Source: Erigeron canadensis (lineage: Eukaryota > Streptophyta > Magnoliopsida > Asterales > Asteraceae). Taken from it: a stretch of 64,000 nt of DNA. Shown piece by piece: positions 33,950 through 46,618 of this stretch. Both the position numbers and the translations under genes were made by a program. Numbering within the stretch: position 1 is the stretch's first letter; each line of letters begins with the position of its first letter. Under the pieces are notes generated by a model. The model did not search any database and had not been told where the DNA came from. It was given only the letters and a program-made list of their open reading frames with translations. The stretch covers positions 14,692,501 to 14,756,500 of the forward strand of contig NC_057768.1 in the NCBI RefSeq assembly GCF_010389155.1. Reading direction: 5' to 3'.

Positions 33950-36519
33950 TTTTTTAGCTATGCATTATACAACTCATGTGGATCTAGCTTTTTACAGCGA
34001 CACAAGTATACATTAACTCAATTGCCAACCCCGTTAAACAAATAAGAAAACTGTGGAGATATATATTCAACTATGTATATATGTACAAAGTTTGTTTCCA
34101 ATTAAAATATTACATATTCGTATGTATTTAAATTTCAATTATATATTATTGTATGTATCAGGTCAATTAAAAAGTTACAAAATCACATAACATCGTATAA
34201 CTGGTTATCCAGATATATATGGTAACAAAAAATTAAATGGTGAGACAGATAGAAGTATGTCCATGAGTTAATGTTAACCATATCCATTTCGTTATTTTAA
34301 ATTTACTAAAAGCATTATGAATACAAATCATGGGAACGTATTATATGCCAAATACTTTCGATAGTTTTAATTTGAGTTTCCTTTTCTAATTCTTATTCCA
34401 AAATATCTCGAAGTTGGCCATGCGATACACAAAAAGATCCATTAGTATGTTGGAATTGGCTTCATATGCGTGCCAAAGCATAAATCGTTTTCACAAACAA
34501 TTAAAGCAAAATTTTCCTCAAATTATGTTGAAATGGTAAAATAAAAATTAAAGCACATGAATGTTTTTCAAAAAAAAAAAAGCTAGATCCATAATAAAAA
34601 AAAAACGATACTAATGCCAGTGTAACAAGAAACATAATGTTTCCTTTATATTTTCAGTCGCTCTCAATGGGTATAGTATTCTTATCTTAGGAATAAATTA
34701 TAGCTAAAAAGGATACAGAATCAAGGATCAAAACGAGTTTTACAAAACCTCAAAGAAACTCATTCATATTTTTTGTAATCACATGTGTTGGTTACATTGG
34801 ATGCATAATTAGACGCACAGTTATAATCCTATCTTACAAGAACTAATTGTGTACACCAAGACTTTAGTATATATCTTTTTATGTTTATTAAAAATGGTTC
34901 ATTCTTAATTTTTAAAACAATTACACAAAAATTAGATTGGAAATGATCGAATTACTCATAATGAACTCTACCAGTAGTCACCACCATCACCACCACTCCA
35001 CCCGTCGCAGCCGCCACTTAACTGTCATCGTTGCCACTATTACCACATTGTTTGGATAACGTGTTATATTAAATAAATAGGAAAAGTGTGTGGAGATATA
35101 TTCAACTACGTATATATGTACAAAGTTTGTATCTTTGAATTAAAATATTACGTCTTTGTAGGTTTTTAAACTTTAATTATATATTATTGTATGTATCAAG
35201 TCAATTAAAAAGTTATAAAACCAAATAACATTGTATAAATGGATGTCCAGATGCATATGGTAACAAAAAAATAAATGGTGAAACAGATTGAAGTCGATAT
35301 TTGTCCATGAGTTTATGTTAACCATCTCCATTTTGTTATTTTGATTTTACTAAAAATCTTATGAATGTAAATCATAGGAACGTATTATATGTCAAATACT
35401 TTTGATGGCTTCAATTTGAGTTTGCTTTTTGTAAATCTTATTTCAGAATATCTTAAAATCAACCATGCGATACACAAAAAGATCCATTAGTACATTGGAA
35501 TTCGCTTCGTATGCGTGGCAAAGCATAAATCTTTTTCACAAACAATTAAAGCAAAAATTTGCTCGAATTTTATTTTGTAAAACAAAAGTTAAAGCACATG
35601 AATCTTTTTCAAAAAAAAACTAGATTCACAATAATAAAAAAAAAAAAAACAATGCTAATGCTAGTGTAACAAGAAACATAATGTTTTGTTTATATTTTTT
35701 AGTCGCTTACAATGGATATAGTATTTTCTTCTTAGGAATTAAAGTATAGTTAAAATGGATACATATTCAAGGAACAAAACAAGTTTTACAAAACCTTAAA
35801 GATACTCATTCATATTTTTTGTAATCACGTGTGTTGATTACATTGGATGCATAATTAGACACTCAGTTATAATCCTATCTGACAAGAACTAATTGTGTAC
35901 ACCAAGACTTTAATATATATCTTTTTATGTTTATATTAAAAGTTATTCATTCTTAATTTTTAAAATAATTACATAAAAATTAGATTGGAAATGATCGAAT
36001 TACTCATAATGAATTCCACCAGTAATCGCCACCACTCCAACAGTCATGTAACACCCCGACAGCGGCGGAAAACTCGGGATGTAAGATAAAGCACACGCGC
36101 ACATGGATGTTACATAGGAATACTAAATGAGTGCTTAGGATAAACATAAATAGTCAATTTCATAACCAAACAAGCATAGTAGTAGTTATTACACACACAA
36201 GTTCAACAAAGATGATCAAATCAAGTACGAAAGGTTCCCACACAGGGGATACGATTGGGCATATTGCCACCAAACACAAAGTACAAGCATGCAAACTCCA
36301 ACCCTAAATCCTGAAGTCTGCTAATAGTCCCATGCTACCACTCCTAGCCACGATTAGCCTGATTACCTGAAAGGAATACTTAAAAGAGTCATCACAAAGG
36401 TTGGTGAGTTCGTAGGTTCGAGTATAAACAAGTAGTATAAAAGCATTTTATACCGCCAATAGATCTCAAGTATTTAGTAGTATGTAGTGGCTAGTGACCA
36501 ACTTGCACATAAGTAAGTG

Positions 36520-36820
36520 AGCACACACAATCCTCGATAGGACCGGCTAATAGTATCAATAGAGCACACACAATCCTCAATAGGACCGGCTAATAGTATC
36601 AATAGAGCACACACAATCCTCAATAGGACCGGCTAATAGTATCAATAGAGCACACACAATCCTCAATAGGACCGGCTAATAGTATCAATAGAGCACACAC
36701 AATCCTCAATAGGACCGGCTAATATGTATCAATAGAGCACACACAATCCTCAATAGGACCGGCTAATATGTATCAATAGAGCACACACAATCCTCAATAG
36801 GACCGGCTAATATGTAACAA
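36520..36820. repeat. 43-bp minisatellite in LTR of B (7 copies)
   Basis: Units contain GAGCACACACAATCCTC and AATAGGACCGGCTAATA; the last ones are a base longer. The partner LTR has four copies (about 51953-52120). Confidence 0.85.
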
Positions 36821-37304
36821 GTAGTCAAATAGCCAAAGAGTAGTAAAAGTAGTTACGGCATGTATAAAAGCTTAAGTAGTATTCCTTTCACCCCGAAATA
36901 AGTAAAGAAAAAGGGGCTACGAAGACTCACAGTGATCTGCTACAACGTAGTTCTGCGAGCACAGAGTATACACACAGATATAGTAAAATATATCTACTCG
37001 AATCCAAGTATGTCTTGATGTCAACCTAATCACAAACCATTGAGCATAGATGGATACATGTATTAGTTCTCGTGATTATTTATTCACTAAGTGTCCTTGA
37101 TGTACTGATGATTTGGTTCACTAAAGATCTTTAAACGTTTGACTCAACAGTGTTTTTCATACACTAGACTCGTAATGAACGTCTTTGAACTCGCACTTTG
37201 ATAAACAAGATCGAATATGTCTTGATTATACCTTAATTAGGGTTTCCTTGTACATGATAGACTTGGATTACGACTAAGTATAAAATCTGATTTCTACAAC
37301 CAAC

Positions 37305-37760
37305 GAAAATAGACTTTAAATTCGTAAGGTGTATCTGAACGAAGATAGACCTTAAATTCGTAAGGTGTATCTGAACGAAGATAGACTTTGAATTCGTAAG
37401 GTGTATCTGAACGAAGATAGACCTTAAATTCGTAAGGTGTATCTGAACAAAGATAGACCTTAAATTCGTAAGGTGTATCTGAACGAAGATGGACCTTAAA
37501 TTCGTAAGGTGTATCTGAACGAAGATAGACCTTAAATTCGTAAGGTGTATCTGAACGAAGATAGACTTTAAATTCGTAAGGTGTATCTGAACGAAGATAG
37601 ACCTTAAATTCGTAAGGTGTATCTGAACGAAGATAGACCTTAAATTCGTAAGGTGTATCTGAACGATGATAGACCTTAAATTCGTAAGGTCTATCTGAAC
37701 GAAGATAGACCTTAAATTCGTAAGGTGTATCTGAACGAAGATAGACCTTAAATTCGTTTG
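37305..37760. repeat. 36-bp minisatellite in 3' LTR of B (~12 copies)
   Basis: Units are built from TTAAATTCGTAAGGTGTATC followed by TGAACGAAGATAGACC. The 5' LTR carries about 18 copies (52608-53275). Read on the minus strand the repeat is open with a 12-residue period, but it lies in an LTR and is not a gene. Confidence 0.85.
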
Positions 37761-38018
37761 AGGACTTAAGTTTGTTTGGAGCTTAAGTTCGTTTGCTAAG
37801 TTCGTTTTGAAGCTTAACTTCGTTTTGGAAGACTTAAATTCGTTTCTAGGATACTAAATTCGTTTTAAGTGTTTTTAGGACGAATTTGGGACTGTTCTAA
37901 CAAAAACGAGGGTTTTGAAGATTAAAACATGTTTACGACCCAAATTTGATCACGAAAAGGTTACTAAACACTTTGAAGATTAAGTCCTTAAGTTTACTTG
38001 CTACACTAGGATAATACG

Positions 38019-38792
38019 TTAAGCGAATAGATGTGGATACTTAAGCTTCATCTGATCTTCTCGTTCCCAAGTGAATTCTGGACCTCTACGGGAGTTCCAA
38101 CGAACCTTCACCATAGTATACTTATGTCTCTTGAGCTTTTTGACTATTCGTTCTAGAATTTCCACGGGTTCTTCCTTGAAGGTTAGGTTACTGTCTACTC
38201 GTATCTCGTTCAAAGGAACATGTGTTGTTTCATCGGCTAGGCACTTCTTGAGGTTCGATATGTGGAAGACATCGTGTACGTTACTTAGCTCTTGGGGAAG
38301 TTTCAAACGGTAGGCTACCGCACCAATGCGCTCTATGATCTCAAACGGTCCAACATATCTTGGAGCTAGTTTCCCTCTCTTTATGAATCTGAACACGCCC
38401 TTCCATGGCGAAACTTTAAGCATTACTCGATCACCCACCTGAAACTCTAGGGGTTTTCTTCGGTTGTCTGCATATTTCTTTTGTCTGTCTCTTGCTTTCA
38501 GTAGATTCTCCTTGATTTGAGCGACTCTTTCAGTAGTTTCGAGGATGATCTTTGGACCTATTAGTTGCATGTCTCCAACTTCGTGCCATGCAAGTGGAGA
38601 TCGACATTTCCTTCCATACAAAACCTCATAAGGTGGACACCCGATACTTGCGTGATAACTGTTGTTATACGAGAATTCGACTAATGGGAGATGAGTGTCC
38701 CAACTTCCTCCAAAGTCTATGACACAGGCTCTTAGCATGTCTTCGAGTGTTTGAATCGTTCTCTCACTCTGTCCGTCTGACTGCGGATGGTA
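38019..38792 (-). pseudogene. Integrase C-terminal part and chromodomain-like tail of B
   Basis: This is the downstream part of the B polyprotein after the element A insertion. It has the integrase region with the GQSE-type glutamate context at the insertion edge (about 38770-38792), the [13 protein letters not shown] signature, a [11 protein letters not shown] block, and a terminal VRW...TWEREDQM...YPHLF segment like Tekay-type chromodomains. It ends at 38019. The frame is in phase with 46619 and upward when the insertion and one TGGTA copy are ignored. Confidence 0.85.
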
Positions 38793-40119
38793 TGTAACAC
38801 CCCGCTAAAGCGGACTATATGGGATGCACAGACAAGTACAAATGCACTCAGTACAAGTTCAACACAGCCATTAAGATTAATCAAAGATCAAGAGAACAAA
38901 GTCATTACAAATCATAATTAAGTCTAGATCAGAAGTACAAATGTTATTACAGAATTTAACTGAATCAGAATAGTCAAATTCATGGGACAGAACAATTGTC
39001 TCATAGGACAGTACTTGAACTGGAATAGCAATAAGGCCTTCGTAGCTCCAGGACTTGTATGCACGAACCGTCACCAAAAGGATGAGCTTAGAACGGAAGA
39101 CTCTTATGCTAAAGACCTAGTACCTAGCCTGAAAAGCATGTAAGTTCAAAGGTCAACTACAAAAGTAGTTGGTGAGATTCACATAAAGTACTTTATAAAT
39201 ATACATAAGTCTGATATGTATAAAAGTCTATTCAAAAGTCTGTATGCCTGTCAAAAGTACCTTGCTGTAATAACAGTAGATTAGAGTCCGTAATGTACTT
39301 AATATGTATGTCTATTATTACTGCTAATCCGCTTGGCCATAACGAGCTATGAAAATTCAGGGAACTCATGTAATCAGAAAGTATATAAGTACGAACTAGG
39401 TCAGAACCGGTGACCAGAGCATGTGATCAGAACAGGTGATCAATAAGTCTAGGTAATATGCATTCTCCTGTCCTGAGGAGAATGAGGATGGGCCTACCCT
39501 AACAGCGCTGTCCATAATACCTACGGTCCATACCCAGAACAGGTGGGAGATGAATTGATAGCAGTAAGTCTTAGGTCTCATACATAGACAATAAGTACAT
39601 ACAAGAATGTATTCAAGATCCTTCCCATTCAAGATCTAGAACACACATTTAGAAAATAAGTATCATAACATAAATAGTCTGTCAGTACATAGTCTGTCTG
39701 AAAATAGTCTGTACATAAATAGTCTGTCTGTCTCAAGATAGTACATAGTACAGTCAAGAAAATATATATATAAGTCTGTATATATATATAAGTACAAAAT
39801 AGTTTTCATGCTTTTCAGTCCCCGATAAAGAACTTTAAAAATGTACGAAGGGGGAATAAGTGAACTCACAGTGATCTGGTACAATATAGAGAACTAGTAC
39901 AGTGAACGAGTATAAAGATAGATAAGTATATATATCGAGATCCAATTACGCCTTGCCGGACTCCTACGCACGTAATAACCATATAGAAGTACATATATTA
40001 GTCTAAGTGATTATTCAAATCACAAATGAACTTGATGAACGGATGATTTGGTCCTTTGAACGTTTTGACTCAAAATAGTTTTAACTGAACTTTACGTACA
40101 TGAACTGAACGAAAGTGAG

Positions 40120-40340
40120 CCTTAAGTTCGTTTGACTGAACTAAACGAATTTAGACCTTAAATTCGTTTGACTGAACTGAACGAATTTAGACCTTAAGTT
40201 CGTTTGACTGAACTGAACGAATGTAGACCTTAAGTTCGTTTGACTGAACTGAACGAATGTAGACCTTAAGTTCGTTTGACTGAACTGAACGAATGTAGAC
40301 CTTAAGTTCGTTTGACTGAACTGAACAAAGTTTTTTTTGT
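40120..40340. repeat. 36-bp minisatellite in 3' LTR of A (~6 copies)
   Basis: Units combine TTAAGTTCGTTTGACTGAAC with TGAACGAATGTAGACC. Same length and partly the same sequence as the 36-bp unit of B. Four copies remain in the truncated 5' LTR (45721-45860). Confidence 0.85.
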
Positions 40341-40791
40341 TAAATTCGTAAAGCTAATTTCGTTTTGAACAAGATAATTTCGTTTGATGTTGCAGGCATA
40401 CGGACATAAGACTGAACTTAACAAAATCACGAGTTTTGAAGATTAAGGCATGTTACGACCCAAATTTGATCACAAAACAGTTACTAGACACATTTAAACA
40501 TAAACCCATTAATCTTTAACACGTTTTTGACATCAATCATCGACCAAATCATCAAGAACACAAGTCTAAAAGGTTTATTTTTAGTTTCATCAAAACATAA
40601 GATTTGTTGTTGTTACCTCAAAACCGATTGCAGAAACACGTTTTGATGATTACAAGGAAGCTAATGATATCAATGATTTCACCCAAACCAACCAAAATCT
40701 AGAGATGAATTTAGTATGTGTTTTAAGGTGTGGGAGTGAGTGAAGAGAGGTAGGAGGTGATGAATAGTAAACTTTTAGGGTTTTACACTTT

Positions 40792-40803
40792 CTTTTTATA
40801 CCT
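40792..40803 (-). promoter_or_regulatory. LTR TATA box (element A)
   Basis: GGTATAAAAAGA on the minus strand, about 290 bp from the LTR start in element sense. The same box lies near 46320 in the 5' LTR, so that promoter is retained although the downstream LTR part is lost. Confidence 0.5.
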
Positions 40804-41091
40804 TACCATAAAAATGAAATTTCACAACTACAAGGACCATTTTGCAATTAATTTGAGCTGAGCTCTTTTATGAACTTTTAACATTTACGAACCGAACATA
40901 TTATATTATTGAGCGTAATCACGAACTCGTCGTACAATGTTAATATTTAGATCAATTTGAAGTTCATATAAGCTCATAATGAACATCTAAAGTACGTCTA
41001 GAACTCATATAAATTAAACTGTCTGGCCGATCCAGTGGCATATGTAGGTTTCTAAGAACTTAAATAGAACATTTGTGGGACGGTTGTTATA

Positions 41092-41105
41092 TTCTCCCCC
41101 ACTTG
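41092..41105 (-). other. Polypurine tract of element A
   Basis: AAGTGGGGGAGAAT on the minus strand directly precedes the 3' LTR. Confidence 0.8.
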
Positions 41106-41124
41106 GAAGATTTCGTCCTCGAAA

Positions 41125-44100
41125 TTAAGAGTCTCGTCGGTCAAAAAGATGAGGGTACTTCTTCTTAATGAAGTCCTCGCGTTCCCAGGTGTCATTATAC
41201 TCGTGTCTAGCACTCCAACGTACACGAACTAGGGGTACGCGGCTTTGTCGTATCTGTTTAGCATCTTTGTCTACGATTTCGATAGGCTCTTCGGTGAACT
41301 CGAGCCCTTCGTCTATGTGAACATCCTTAACAGGAATGATGGTCGGGTCGTCAGCCATGCACTTCTTAAGATTGGATACGTGGAACGTGTCATGAACATT
41401 GTCGAGCTCTAACGGTAGTTCCAGCTTGTACGCTACTGGTCCTACACGTTTAATGATCTTATATGGTCCTATGTACCGAGGCGCCAACTTGCCTCTCTTG
41501 CCGAACCGGGCAGTACCTTTCCATGGGGAAACTTTCAAAAGAACTTTGTCGCCCACCTCGAACTCAAGAGGCTTACGGCGTTTGTCTGCATAGGATTTTT
41601 GTCTGTCTTGAGCTGCCTTAAGCTTTTCTTTGATAACAGCTATCTTGTCTATGGTGGTCTGTATAACTGGAAGCTCCATCCAACTCCTTTCACCGGCGTC
41701 TAGCCAACACAGTGGTGACCGGCATTTGCGACCATATAAGGCCTCGAACGGTGCACACTGAATACTCGTGTGATAGCTGTTATTGTACGAGAACTCGATC
41801 AACGGGAGATGTTTATCCCAACTCCCTCTAAACTCTAATGCACAAGAACGGAGCATGTCTTCCAGGGTCTGAATAGTGCGTTCGCTTTGCCCGTCTGACT
41901 GTGGGTGATAAGCGGTGCTCAGATTAAGTCTAGTACCTAACGCTTCTTGAAGTGACTGCCAAAAGTCGGCCGTGAAGCGCGGATCGCGGTCAGATACAAT
42001 TGATAAAGGAACACCGTACTTAGTTACGATATCGTCTATATAGATCTCAGCAAGTCTCTCCAGTGAGTAGTCATCTCGGATAGGAAGAAAACGGGCTGAT
42101 TTCGTCAGTCTGTCTATAATAACCCAAATGGAGTTATGGTTGTTCTTCGTACGAGGCAGTTTCATAATGAAGTCCATAGTAATGTCTTCCCACTTCCACA
42201 CCGGGATTTCCAATTGCTTCAACAATCCAGAAGGTTTCTGATGTTCGATCTTGACTTTAGAACATGTCAGACATCTGCTGACGTACTCAAAGATCTCCCT
42301 CTTCATCCCAGGCCACCAATAGTCTAGCTTCAAGTTCTTGTACATTTTGTCTGCGCCTGGATGAATCGAGTATTTAGAACGGTGAGCTTCCTGCATGATG
42401 ATCTCTCGAACACCATTAGCTGCAGGGATCCAAACTCGGTTCTTGAACTTTCTGACTCCATTATCATCAACTTCGAATTCCTGAGCGATGGGTCCTAACC
42501 GCTCAGCTTTTATACTGTCTTTCGATCTCAAGCCGAACTCTTGGCCTTTGATCACAAGTTGCCTCAAGTCTGTACGATCTGCCTCCTTAATGGATAAGAT
42601 TTTGACTCGTTCTTTTCTGCTCAGCGCGTCGGCTACTACATTCGCCTTCCCGGGATGATACTTGATTTCACAGTCATAGTCATTCAGCAATTCCACCCAA
42701 CGCCTCTGTCTCATGTTCAGCTCTTTCTGGTTGAATACGTGTTGCAAGCTCTTGTGATCGGTGAAGATAGTACACTTGGTCCCGTATAAGTAATGCCTCC
42801 AAATCTTCAAAGCGAACACAACTGCTCCAAGTTCTAGGTTGTGGGTGGTATAGTTCTTTTCGTGTACTTTGAGTTGTCTGGATGCGTAGGCGATCACCTT
42901 GCCTCTTTGCATCAGTACACAGCCTAGACCTTGATGTGAAGCGTCACAGTACACAACAAAGTCTTCAGTGCCGTCTGGTAAAGCTAGGACAGGTGCTTTA
43001 CACAGTTTGTCTTTTAAGGTTTGGAAGGCTTGTTCTTGCTGATCACCCCAAATGAAGTCTCGAGTCTTTTGCGTCAATTGTGTCAAGGGTAGTGCGATCT
43101 TAGAAAAGTTTTCGATGAAACGACGATAATAACCAGCTAATCCGAGGAAACTACGAACCTCAGTGGGAGCTATTGGGGCCTCCCACTCCTTGATGGCTTT
43201 AACCTTGGTCGGATCAACATGAATGCCCTCCTCGTTTACAACGTGACCTAAGAACTGTACTTGGCGAAGCCAGAACTCGCACTTAGAAAATTTGGCATAT
43301 AACTCTTCTTTTCGAAGGAGTTGAAGGACAGCACGTAAGTGTCGCTCATGGTCGGTCCTGTTTCGGGAGTAGACGAGAATATCGTCAATGAACACGATCA
43401 CAAATTTGTCTAAGAACGGACGACATACACGATTCATCAAGTCCATGAAAATAGCTGGAGCATTAGTCAGACCAAATGGCATAACGAGGAACTCGTAATG
43501 ACCATAGCGAGTACGAAAGGCCGTCTTTGGGACATCACCATCTTGAACACGAATCTGGTGATAGCCCGAACGTAGATCGATCTTAGAAAAGTACGAGGCA
43601 CCTTGCAATTGATCAAATAGATCGTCTATGCGAGGCAAAGGATACCGGTTTTTGATGGTTAGTTTGTTCAGTTCTCGATAGTCTATGCACATTCTCATTG
43701 AGCCATCGTTCTTTTTTACGAACAAGATCGGTGCACCCCAAGGGGATGAACTGGGACGGATAAAGCCTTTGCTCAAGAGTTCTTGTAATTGGTTGGACAG
43801 TTCTTGCATTTCAGGAGGAGCTAGATGATACGGTGCTTTAGCGACAGGTGCTGCACCGGGAACAAGATCAATATTGAACTCGACTTGTCTCACAGGTGGT
43901 ACACCTGGTAAATCGTCAGGAAAGACATCTGGAAAGTCCCGTACAATGGGGATGTCTTGAACTTTAAGTTCTTTAGCACTTTTGTCGATGACATGAGCTA
44001 AATACACGAGATGGTCTTTCTTGTCTAAATACTTGCGGAACTTCATGGCTGAGACGATCTTTAGCTCGTTCGTGGACTTATCGCCTTGTACTATCAGGAT

Positions 44101-45669
44101 CTCGCTATTCTGGAGTGGTATGTGAACTGTTTTCTCATGGCAACAAATAGTCGCGTGGTGCTTGGATAGCCAGTCCATTCCCACGATAATATCAAAACTA
44201 CTAAGTTCAACAGGAATTAGGTCAATCGTAAAAGTCTTGTCTACTAAAACCATGGGACAGTCTAGAGCAATTTCATTAGTGTCATACTGTTGGCCATTAG
44301 CGTACTCTACTACATACTTTTCATTTAGTCTGCCAGTTTTCATGTCAGTCTTAGCTTTAAAGTCTAATGCAACAAAGCTACGTTCAGCTCCGGAGTCAAA
44401 TAGTGCTGAAGCGTAATGATCTTTCAGAAGAAAAGTACCTGTCACAACCCGTGGGTTCTGACGAGCTTCCTCAGCGTTCAGAGCGAAAACTCGAGCGTTA
44501 GCAGGGCCCTGTCGGTTTTGCTGGTGCTGGCGGTTCTGGTTCTGCTGACTTGGTCCGCGTGGATGAGCATCACGCTGAACATGGGCGTTCTGAATCTGAT
44601 TCTGATTTCTTTGAACTGGTGCAGGAGGTTGTAGAGGGAGTCTGTCATTCCTCATCTGAAGATTTCTGTTCACTGGCGGAGGGTTGGCTCTGATCATGTT
44701 TGTCGACACGACATTGCAGTATCTAGCCAAGTGCCCAATGCCTTGGCACTTGTAACAAGGGGGACAAGCACCAGTGTGGTGAAGATAGCACTGGGAACAC
44801 TTAGGAGCAGTTCCAGAATACCTAGGCGGCTCAGGTACAGTTGTCACAGCATAATTCTTCAAAATCTTCCCCTTCTTACTTGGGGGCTCAACTTTCTTCT
44901 CAACAACCTCTTCAGTTTTTCTCTTTCCCTTCTCAACACTCTCCAACACATCCCCGGATCTGATGATGTCCTTGGTCAAAGTCTTAGCCAATACAGTGGC
45001 TCTGGACATAGTCTTAGGACCCTTGCTAGTGAGAGCACGACGAACTTCCGGGATCAAACCCCAGATAAAGCGGTCAATCTTCTTCTCCTCAGTAGATGCT
45101 AGGTGTGGTACAAGTCTGGCGAGCTCATTGAACCTCAAGATATACTTCTCAATCTCCATTCCCTTCATCTTTAAGTCCCAAAACTCCTGCTTTAACTCTT
45201 GCAATGCATCCTTGGTGCAGAACTCAGCTCTCATAATCTTCTGGAGTTCTTCCCAAGTGTGAGCGTATGCAGTCTTTCTGCCATCAGTAGAAACAACGCC
45301 AGTCCACCATGACCTGGCAGCACCATCGAACTGACTAGTGGCATGCTCAACCATCTTCTCCTCTGCAGTCTCTGTGTGATATAAAGCCTCTTCCATGTTC
45401 TCAAACCACATCAACAACTCCGAAGCTCCCTTTTCTCCGGTATAAACTGGGGGTTTGCACTGAGTGAAGGTCCTGAATAAACAACCTCTGCTGCGGGTAA
45501 CTCTGCCCTCAGTAGTAGCTTTGGTGTTAATCTGACTGGCACCTTCCGAATCACTGTGCACTACTTGGTTCTGTTCTTGTTCTTCCTGCGTCTTCTTGGT
45601 ACCTTCAGTCAGCGGGATCTCTAACATCTGAGCAACTTGAGTAGCAATGTTGGGTATCATCGCATTCAT
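41125..45669 (-). CDS. Gag-pol polyprotein of chromovirus A
   Basis: A single uninterrupted frame of 1514 codons from ATG 45669. The frame is also open upstream to 45720, where it is cut by the LTR junction, so the natural start is missing. Domains by residue: gag core ~74-245; zinc knuckle [14 protein letters not shown] at 305-318; protease with DSG at 425-427; reverse transcriptase with FIDD at 760-763; RNase H with YCDAS near 907; integrase with H1096/H1103/C1133/C1136, then D1166, D1227 and E1263 (35 residues between the last two); a chromodomain-like tail ending WERED...YPHLF. This is the order of Ty3/gypsy chromoviruses of the Tekay/Del type. The body is intact, but loss of the primer site and leader should block new copies. 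Confidence 0.93.
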   Translation of the reverse strand: MNAMIPNIATQVAQMLEIPLTEGTKKTQEEQEQNQVVHSDSEGASQINTKATTEGRVTRSRGCLFRTFTQCKPPVYTGEKGASELLMWFENMEEALYHTETAEEKMVEHATSQFDGAARSWWTGVVSTDGRKTAYAHTWEELQKIMRAEFCTKDALQELKQEFWDLKMKGMEIEKYILRFNELARLVPHLASTEEKKIDRFIWGLIPEVRRALTSKGPKTMSRATVLAKTLTKDIIRSGDVLESVEKGKRKTEEVVEKKVEPPSKKGKILKNYAVTTVPEPPRYSGTAPKCSQCYLHHTGACPPCYKCQGIGHLARYCNVVSTNMIRANPPPVNRNLQMRNDRLPLQPPAPVQRNQNQIQNAHVQRDAHPRGPSQQNQNRQHQQNRQGPANARVFALNAEEARQNPRVVTGTFLLKDHYASALFDSGAERSFVALDFKAKTDMKTGRLNEKYVVEYANGQQYDTNEIALDCPMVLVDKTFTIDLIPVELSSFDIIVGMDWLSKHHATICCHEKTVHIPLQNSEILIVQGDKSTNELKIVSAMKFRKYLDKKDHLVYLAHVIDKSAKELKVQDIPIVRDFPDVFPDDLPGVPPVRQVEFNIDLVPGAAPVAKAPYHLAPPEMQELSNQLQELLSKGFIRPSSSPWGAPILFVKKNDGSMRMCIDYRELNKLTIKNRYPLPRIDDLFDQLQGASYFSKIDLRSGYHQIRVQDGDVPKTAFRTRYGHYEFLVMPFGLTNAPAIFMDLMNRVCRPFLDKFVIVFIDDILVYSRNRTDHERHLRAVLQLLRKEELYAKFSKCEFWLRQVQFLGHVVNEEGIHVDPTKVKAIKEWEAPIAPTEVRSFLGLAGYYRRFIENFSKIALPLTQLTQKTRDFIWGDQQEQAFQTLKDKLCKAPVLALPDGTEDFVVYCDASHQGLGCVLMQRGKVIAYASRQLKVHEKNYTTHNLELGAVVFALKIWRHYLYGTKCTIFTDHKSLQHVFNQKELNMRQRRWVELLNDYDCEIKYHPGKANVVADALSRKERVKILSIKEADRTDLRQLVIKGQEFGLRSKDSIKAERLGPIAQEFEVDDNGVRKFKNRVWIPAANGVREIIMQEAHRSKYSIHPGADKMYKNLKLDYWWPGMKREIFEYVSRCLTCSKVKIEHQKPSGLLKQLEIPVWKWEDITMDFIMKLPRTKNNHNSIWVIIDRLTKSARFLPIRDDYSLERLAEIYIDDIVTKYGVPLSIVSDRDPRFTADFWQSLQEALGTRLNLSTAYHPQSDGQSERTIQTLEDMLRSCALEFRGSWDKHLPLIEFSYNNSYHTSIQCAPFEALYGRKCRSPLCWLDAGERSWMELPVIQTTIDKIAVIKEKLKAAQDRQKSYADKRRKPLEFEVGDKVLLKVSPWKGTARFGKRGKLAPRYIGPYKIIKRVGPVAYKLELPLELDNVHDTFHVSNLKKCMADDPTIIPVKDVHIDEGLEFTEEPIEIVDKDAKQIRQSRVPLVRVRWSARHEYNDTWEREDFIKKKYPHLFDRRDS

Positions 45670-45720
45670 GCGGTTGGTTATAAGATCTGCTACATCTTCT
45701 AGAGTGAAGTTGTTAGTAGC

Positions 45721-46618
45721 GTTAAGTTCGTTTGACTGAACTGAACGAATGTAGACCTTAAGTTCGTTTGACTGAACTGAACGAATGTAGACCTTAAGTT
45801 CGTTTGACTGAACTGAACGAATGTAGACCTTAAGTTCGTTTGATTGAACTGAACGAAGTTTTTTTTGTTAAATTCGTAAAGCTAATTTCGTTTTGAACAA
45901 GATAATTTCGTTTGATGTTGCAGGCATACGGACATGAGACTGAACTTAACAAAATCACGAGTTTTGAAGATTAAGGCATGTTACGACCCAAATTTGATCA
46001 CAAAACAGTTACTAGACACATTTAAACATAAACCCATTAATCTTTAACACGTTTTTGACATCAATCATCGACCAAATCATCAAGAACACAAGTCTAAAAG
46101 GTTTATTTTTAGTTTCATCAAAACATAAGATTTGTTGTTGTTACCTCAAAACGATTGCAGAAACACGTTTTGATGATTACAAGGAAGCTAATGATATCAA
46201 TGATTTCACCCAAACCAACCAAAATCTGGAGATGAATTTAGTGTGTGTTTTAAGGTGTGGGAGTGAGTGAAGAGAGGTAGGAGGTGATGAATAGTAAACT
46301 TTTAGGGTTTTACACTTTCTTTTTATACCTTACCATAAAAATGAAATTTCACAACTACAAGGACCATTTTGCAATTAATTTGAGCTGAGCTCTTTTATGA
46401 ACTTTTAACATTTACGAACCGAACATATTATATTATTGAGCGTAATCACGAACTCGTCGTACAATATTAATATTTAGATCAATTTGAAGTTCATATAAGC
46501 TCATAATGAACATCTAAAGTACGTCTAGAACTCATATAAATTAAACTGTCTGGCCAATCCAGTGGCATATGTACGTTTCTAAGAACTTGAATAGAACATT
46601 TGTGGGACGGTTGTTACA
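45721..46618 (-). repeat. 5' LTR of A (truncated)
   Basis: Aligns with about 40190-41091 of the 3' LTR. It joins gag coding DNA directly at 45720/45721, with the break inside the 36-bp minisatellite. Confidence 0.88.

Larger units (their letters stand above)
36047..37975 (-). repeat. 3' LTR of B (truncated)
   Basis: Matches 51481 to about 53490 of the 5' LTR, including the 43-bp and 36-bp minisatellites, then stops abruptly near 37975. Roughly 40 bp of unmatched sequence separates it from the pol stop codon at 38019. Confidence 0.8.
38793..41091 (-). repeat. 3' LTR of A
   Basis: Complete 2299-bp LTR ending TTATA rather than TTACA at 41091. It contains about six 36-bp units (40120-40340) and a minus-strand TATA box at about 40792-40803. 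Open stretches on either strand inside it are not genes. Confidence 0.88.
38793..46618 (-). mobile_element. Tekay-type chromovirus A nested in B
   Basis: A perfect TGGTA duplication (38788-38792 and 46619-46623) flanks TGTAACACCCC at the left and GGTTGTTACA at the right. The 3' LTR is 38793-41091 (2299 bp); the purine tract AAGTGGGGGAGAAT follows at 41092-41105. The 5' LTR is only 45721-46618: its inner ~1.4 kb, the primer site, the leader and the first gag codons are gone. The polyprotein frame is otherwise open end to end. About ten differences over ~890 shared LTR bases indicate a recent insertion, and nesting makes it younger than B. Confidence 0.92.

Noticed and set aside
34978..35045. 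CAC/ACC-rich run that could be coding for His or Pro repeats
   Set aside because: It recurs in each ~1.04-kb tandem unit with indels that break any frame; treated as a simple-sequence part of the repeat.
38877..39884. Short minus-strand ORFs next to element A
   Set aside because: They lie inside the 3' LTR of A and show no protein character.
44162..45262. Several plus-strand open stretches of 70-120 codons opposite the A polyprotein
   Set aside because: They are shadows of the conserved minus-strand gag-protease frame.
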